Of a stretch of DNA of 64,000 nucleotides, positions 63,652 through 64,000 are shown piece after piece. The stretch comes from Shewanella avicenniae. GTDB taxonomy: Bacteria; Pseudomonadota; Gammaproteobacteria; Enterobacterales; Shewanellaceae. The notes below the pieces were generated by a model, which saw nothing but the letters and a program-made list of their open reading frames with translations, did not search any database and was not told where the DNA came from. The stretch spans positions 2,790,001-2,854,000 of the forward strand of contig NZ_CP071503.1 in the NCBI RefSeq assembly GCF_017354945.1, written 5' to 3'. Positions within the stretch are counted from its first letter, which is position 1. Each line of letters begins with the position of its first letter. The translations under genes and the position numbers were made by a program.

Positions 63652-63954
63652 ATGGCTTTCGGTTATCCCAAACAGCAGTTTGCACCTAACCGCGCGAAGA
63701 GTGCGGTAAATAGTGCCCCTATTGCTGGTTCGCACGAACACCGCACTAGCAACCCCGTCTATCGACAATGTTTTCTTTATGGCCGTGAGCGCCGCATTGC
63801 CGCCGAACGCGCAGGCAATGTACCTAGCGATGTGCCGCTTTATTCTCACAACACCACCCGCCAAGGTTACTTTACCAGAGGCTGGCATTCAGTCAGCGCA
63901 ATGGACCTTATTCGTGCCGAAGTGGATGCCAGACTGGAGCCACGCCATGAGTAA
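63652..63954 (+). CDS. Unknown phage protein, 100 residues
   Basis: The frame begins with ATG at the last T of the preceding terminator, so the transcript that would carry it should have just ended and no ribosome site is possible. The true start may lie further in, or the gene may be read from a middle promoter inside the hairpin. The sequence is basic (NPVYRQCFLYGRERRIAAER) and ends RQGYFTRGWHSV, vaguely like ribosome-modulation-type proteins; I do not assign it. Overlaps the next start by 8 bases. Confidence 0.55.
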   Translation: MAFGYPKQQFAPNRAKSAVNSAPIAGSHEHRTSNPVYRQCFLYGRERRIAAERAGNVPSDVPLYSHNTTRQGYFTRGWHSVSAMDLIRAEVDARLEPRHE

Positions 63955-64000
63955 TGCGCCCATGAAACAGCTACGCAACTGGCTAGCGGGAATTGGCCTA
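63947..64000 (+). CDS. Partial phage gene, cut by the window end
   Basis: ATG overlapping the previous gene by 8 bases; only 18 residues are visible (MSNAPMKQLRNWLAGIGL). In this position Mu-like phages usually carry lysis or regulatory genes, but nothing here identifies it. Confidence 0.5.
   Translation, partial: MSNAPMKQLRNWLAGIGL

Larger units (their letters stand above)
54090..64000 (+). mobile_element. Mu-like transposable prophage, left part
   Basis: The gene order is that of Mu: repressor reading left, then rightward ner, DDE transposase A, ATPase B, small early genes, gemA and mor. The left end falls between about 54090 (TGTATAG) and 54115 (GTATTGAT resembles the Mu terminus), directly against the broken IS orfA. 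The prophage runs beyond the window, so late genes and the right end are not visible. Confidence 0.85.

Overview
The window looks like chromosome of a Shewanella-type marine or aquatic gammaproteobacterium. The grounds are an OmcA/MtrC-family decaheme outer-membrane lipoprotein, a split periplasmic flavocytochrome-like reductase with a small multiheme partner, a DctPQM/DctBD C4-dicarboxylate system, many chemotaxis and cyclic-di-GMP genes, TyrR, a single-domain cold-shock protein and a Mu-like prophage. The genus call rests on gene content and remembered synteny (tyrR, galU, galE, bactofilin, LysR, decaheme cytochrome, csp), not on a search.

Layout. 1-5.3 kb: end of a GGDEF protein, then on the minus strand SstT, CheV, a small unknown protein and a DNA-alkylation repair pair (Ogt overlapping an Ada-AraC-AlkA fusion). 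5.4-12.3 kb: an ABC exporter, a small unknown, a methyl-accepting chemotaxis protein and a large multi-PAS diguanylate cyclase. 12.3-14.7 kb: five tRNA-Glu and two tRNA-Ala genes reading away from gltX, with a 141-bp tandem duplication. 14.8-21.4 kb: dctP-dctQ-dctM-dctB-dctD behind a sigma-54 promoter and an upstream dyad. 21.4-23.7 kb: a divergent MFS exporter and LysR regulator.

24-28.1 kb is a compact anaerobic-respiration module: TetR regulator, outer-membrane porin, Tat-exported FAD reductase and a three-haem c-type cytochrome that aligns with haems II-IV of the flavocytochrome c3 haem domain. 28.5-38.3 kb is a cell-surface-signalling nutrient module: ECF sigma factor, FecR-like anti-sigma factor, a TonB-dependent transducer with an STN domain, and three exported amidohydrolases, one of which has lost its metal-binding motif. 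38.3-51.4 kb holds tyrR, galU-galE, a bactofilin, a LysR regulator, the stand-alone decaheme cytochrome, csp, and a minus-strand group (DUF2982-like, ElyC-like, fructokinase, CysQ, YcdX).

51.6-54.1 kb carries two IS3-family elements: one complete with terminal inverted repeats, the other cut inside orfA. The cut coincides with the left end of a Mu-like transposable prophage that runs past the end of the window. Its early region is visible: LexA/CI-like repressor, Ner, MuA, MuB, DUF3164, an ANR-family regulator, GemA and Mor, followed by a BamE-like lipoprotein that looks like an acquired moron gene. The least described parts are the TetR-porin-reductase-cytochrome set, the sigma/FecR/TonB/amidohydrolase locus with its apparently fused receptor, and several small prophage genes.
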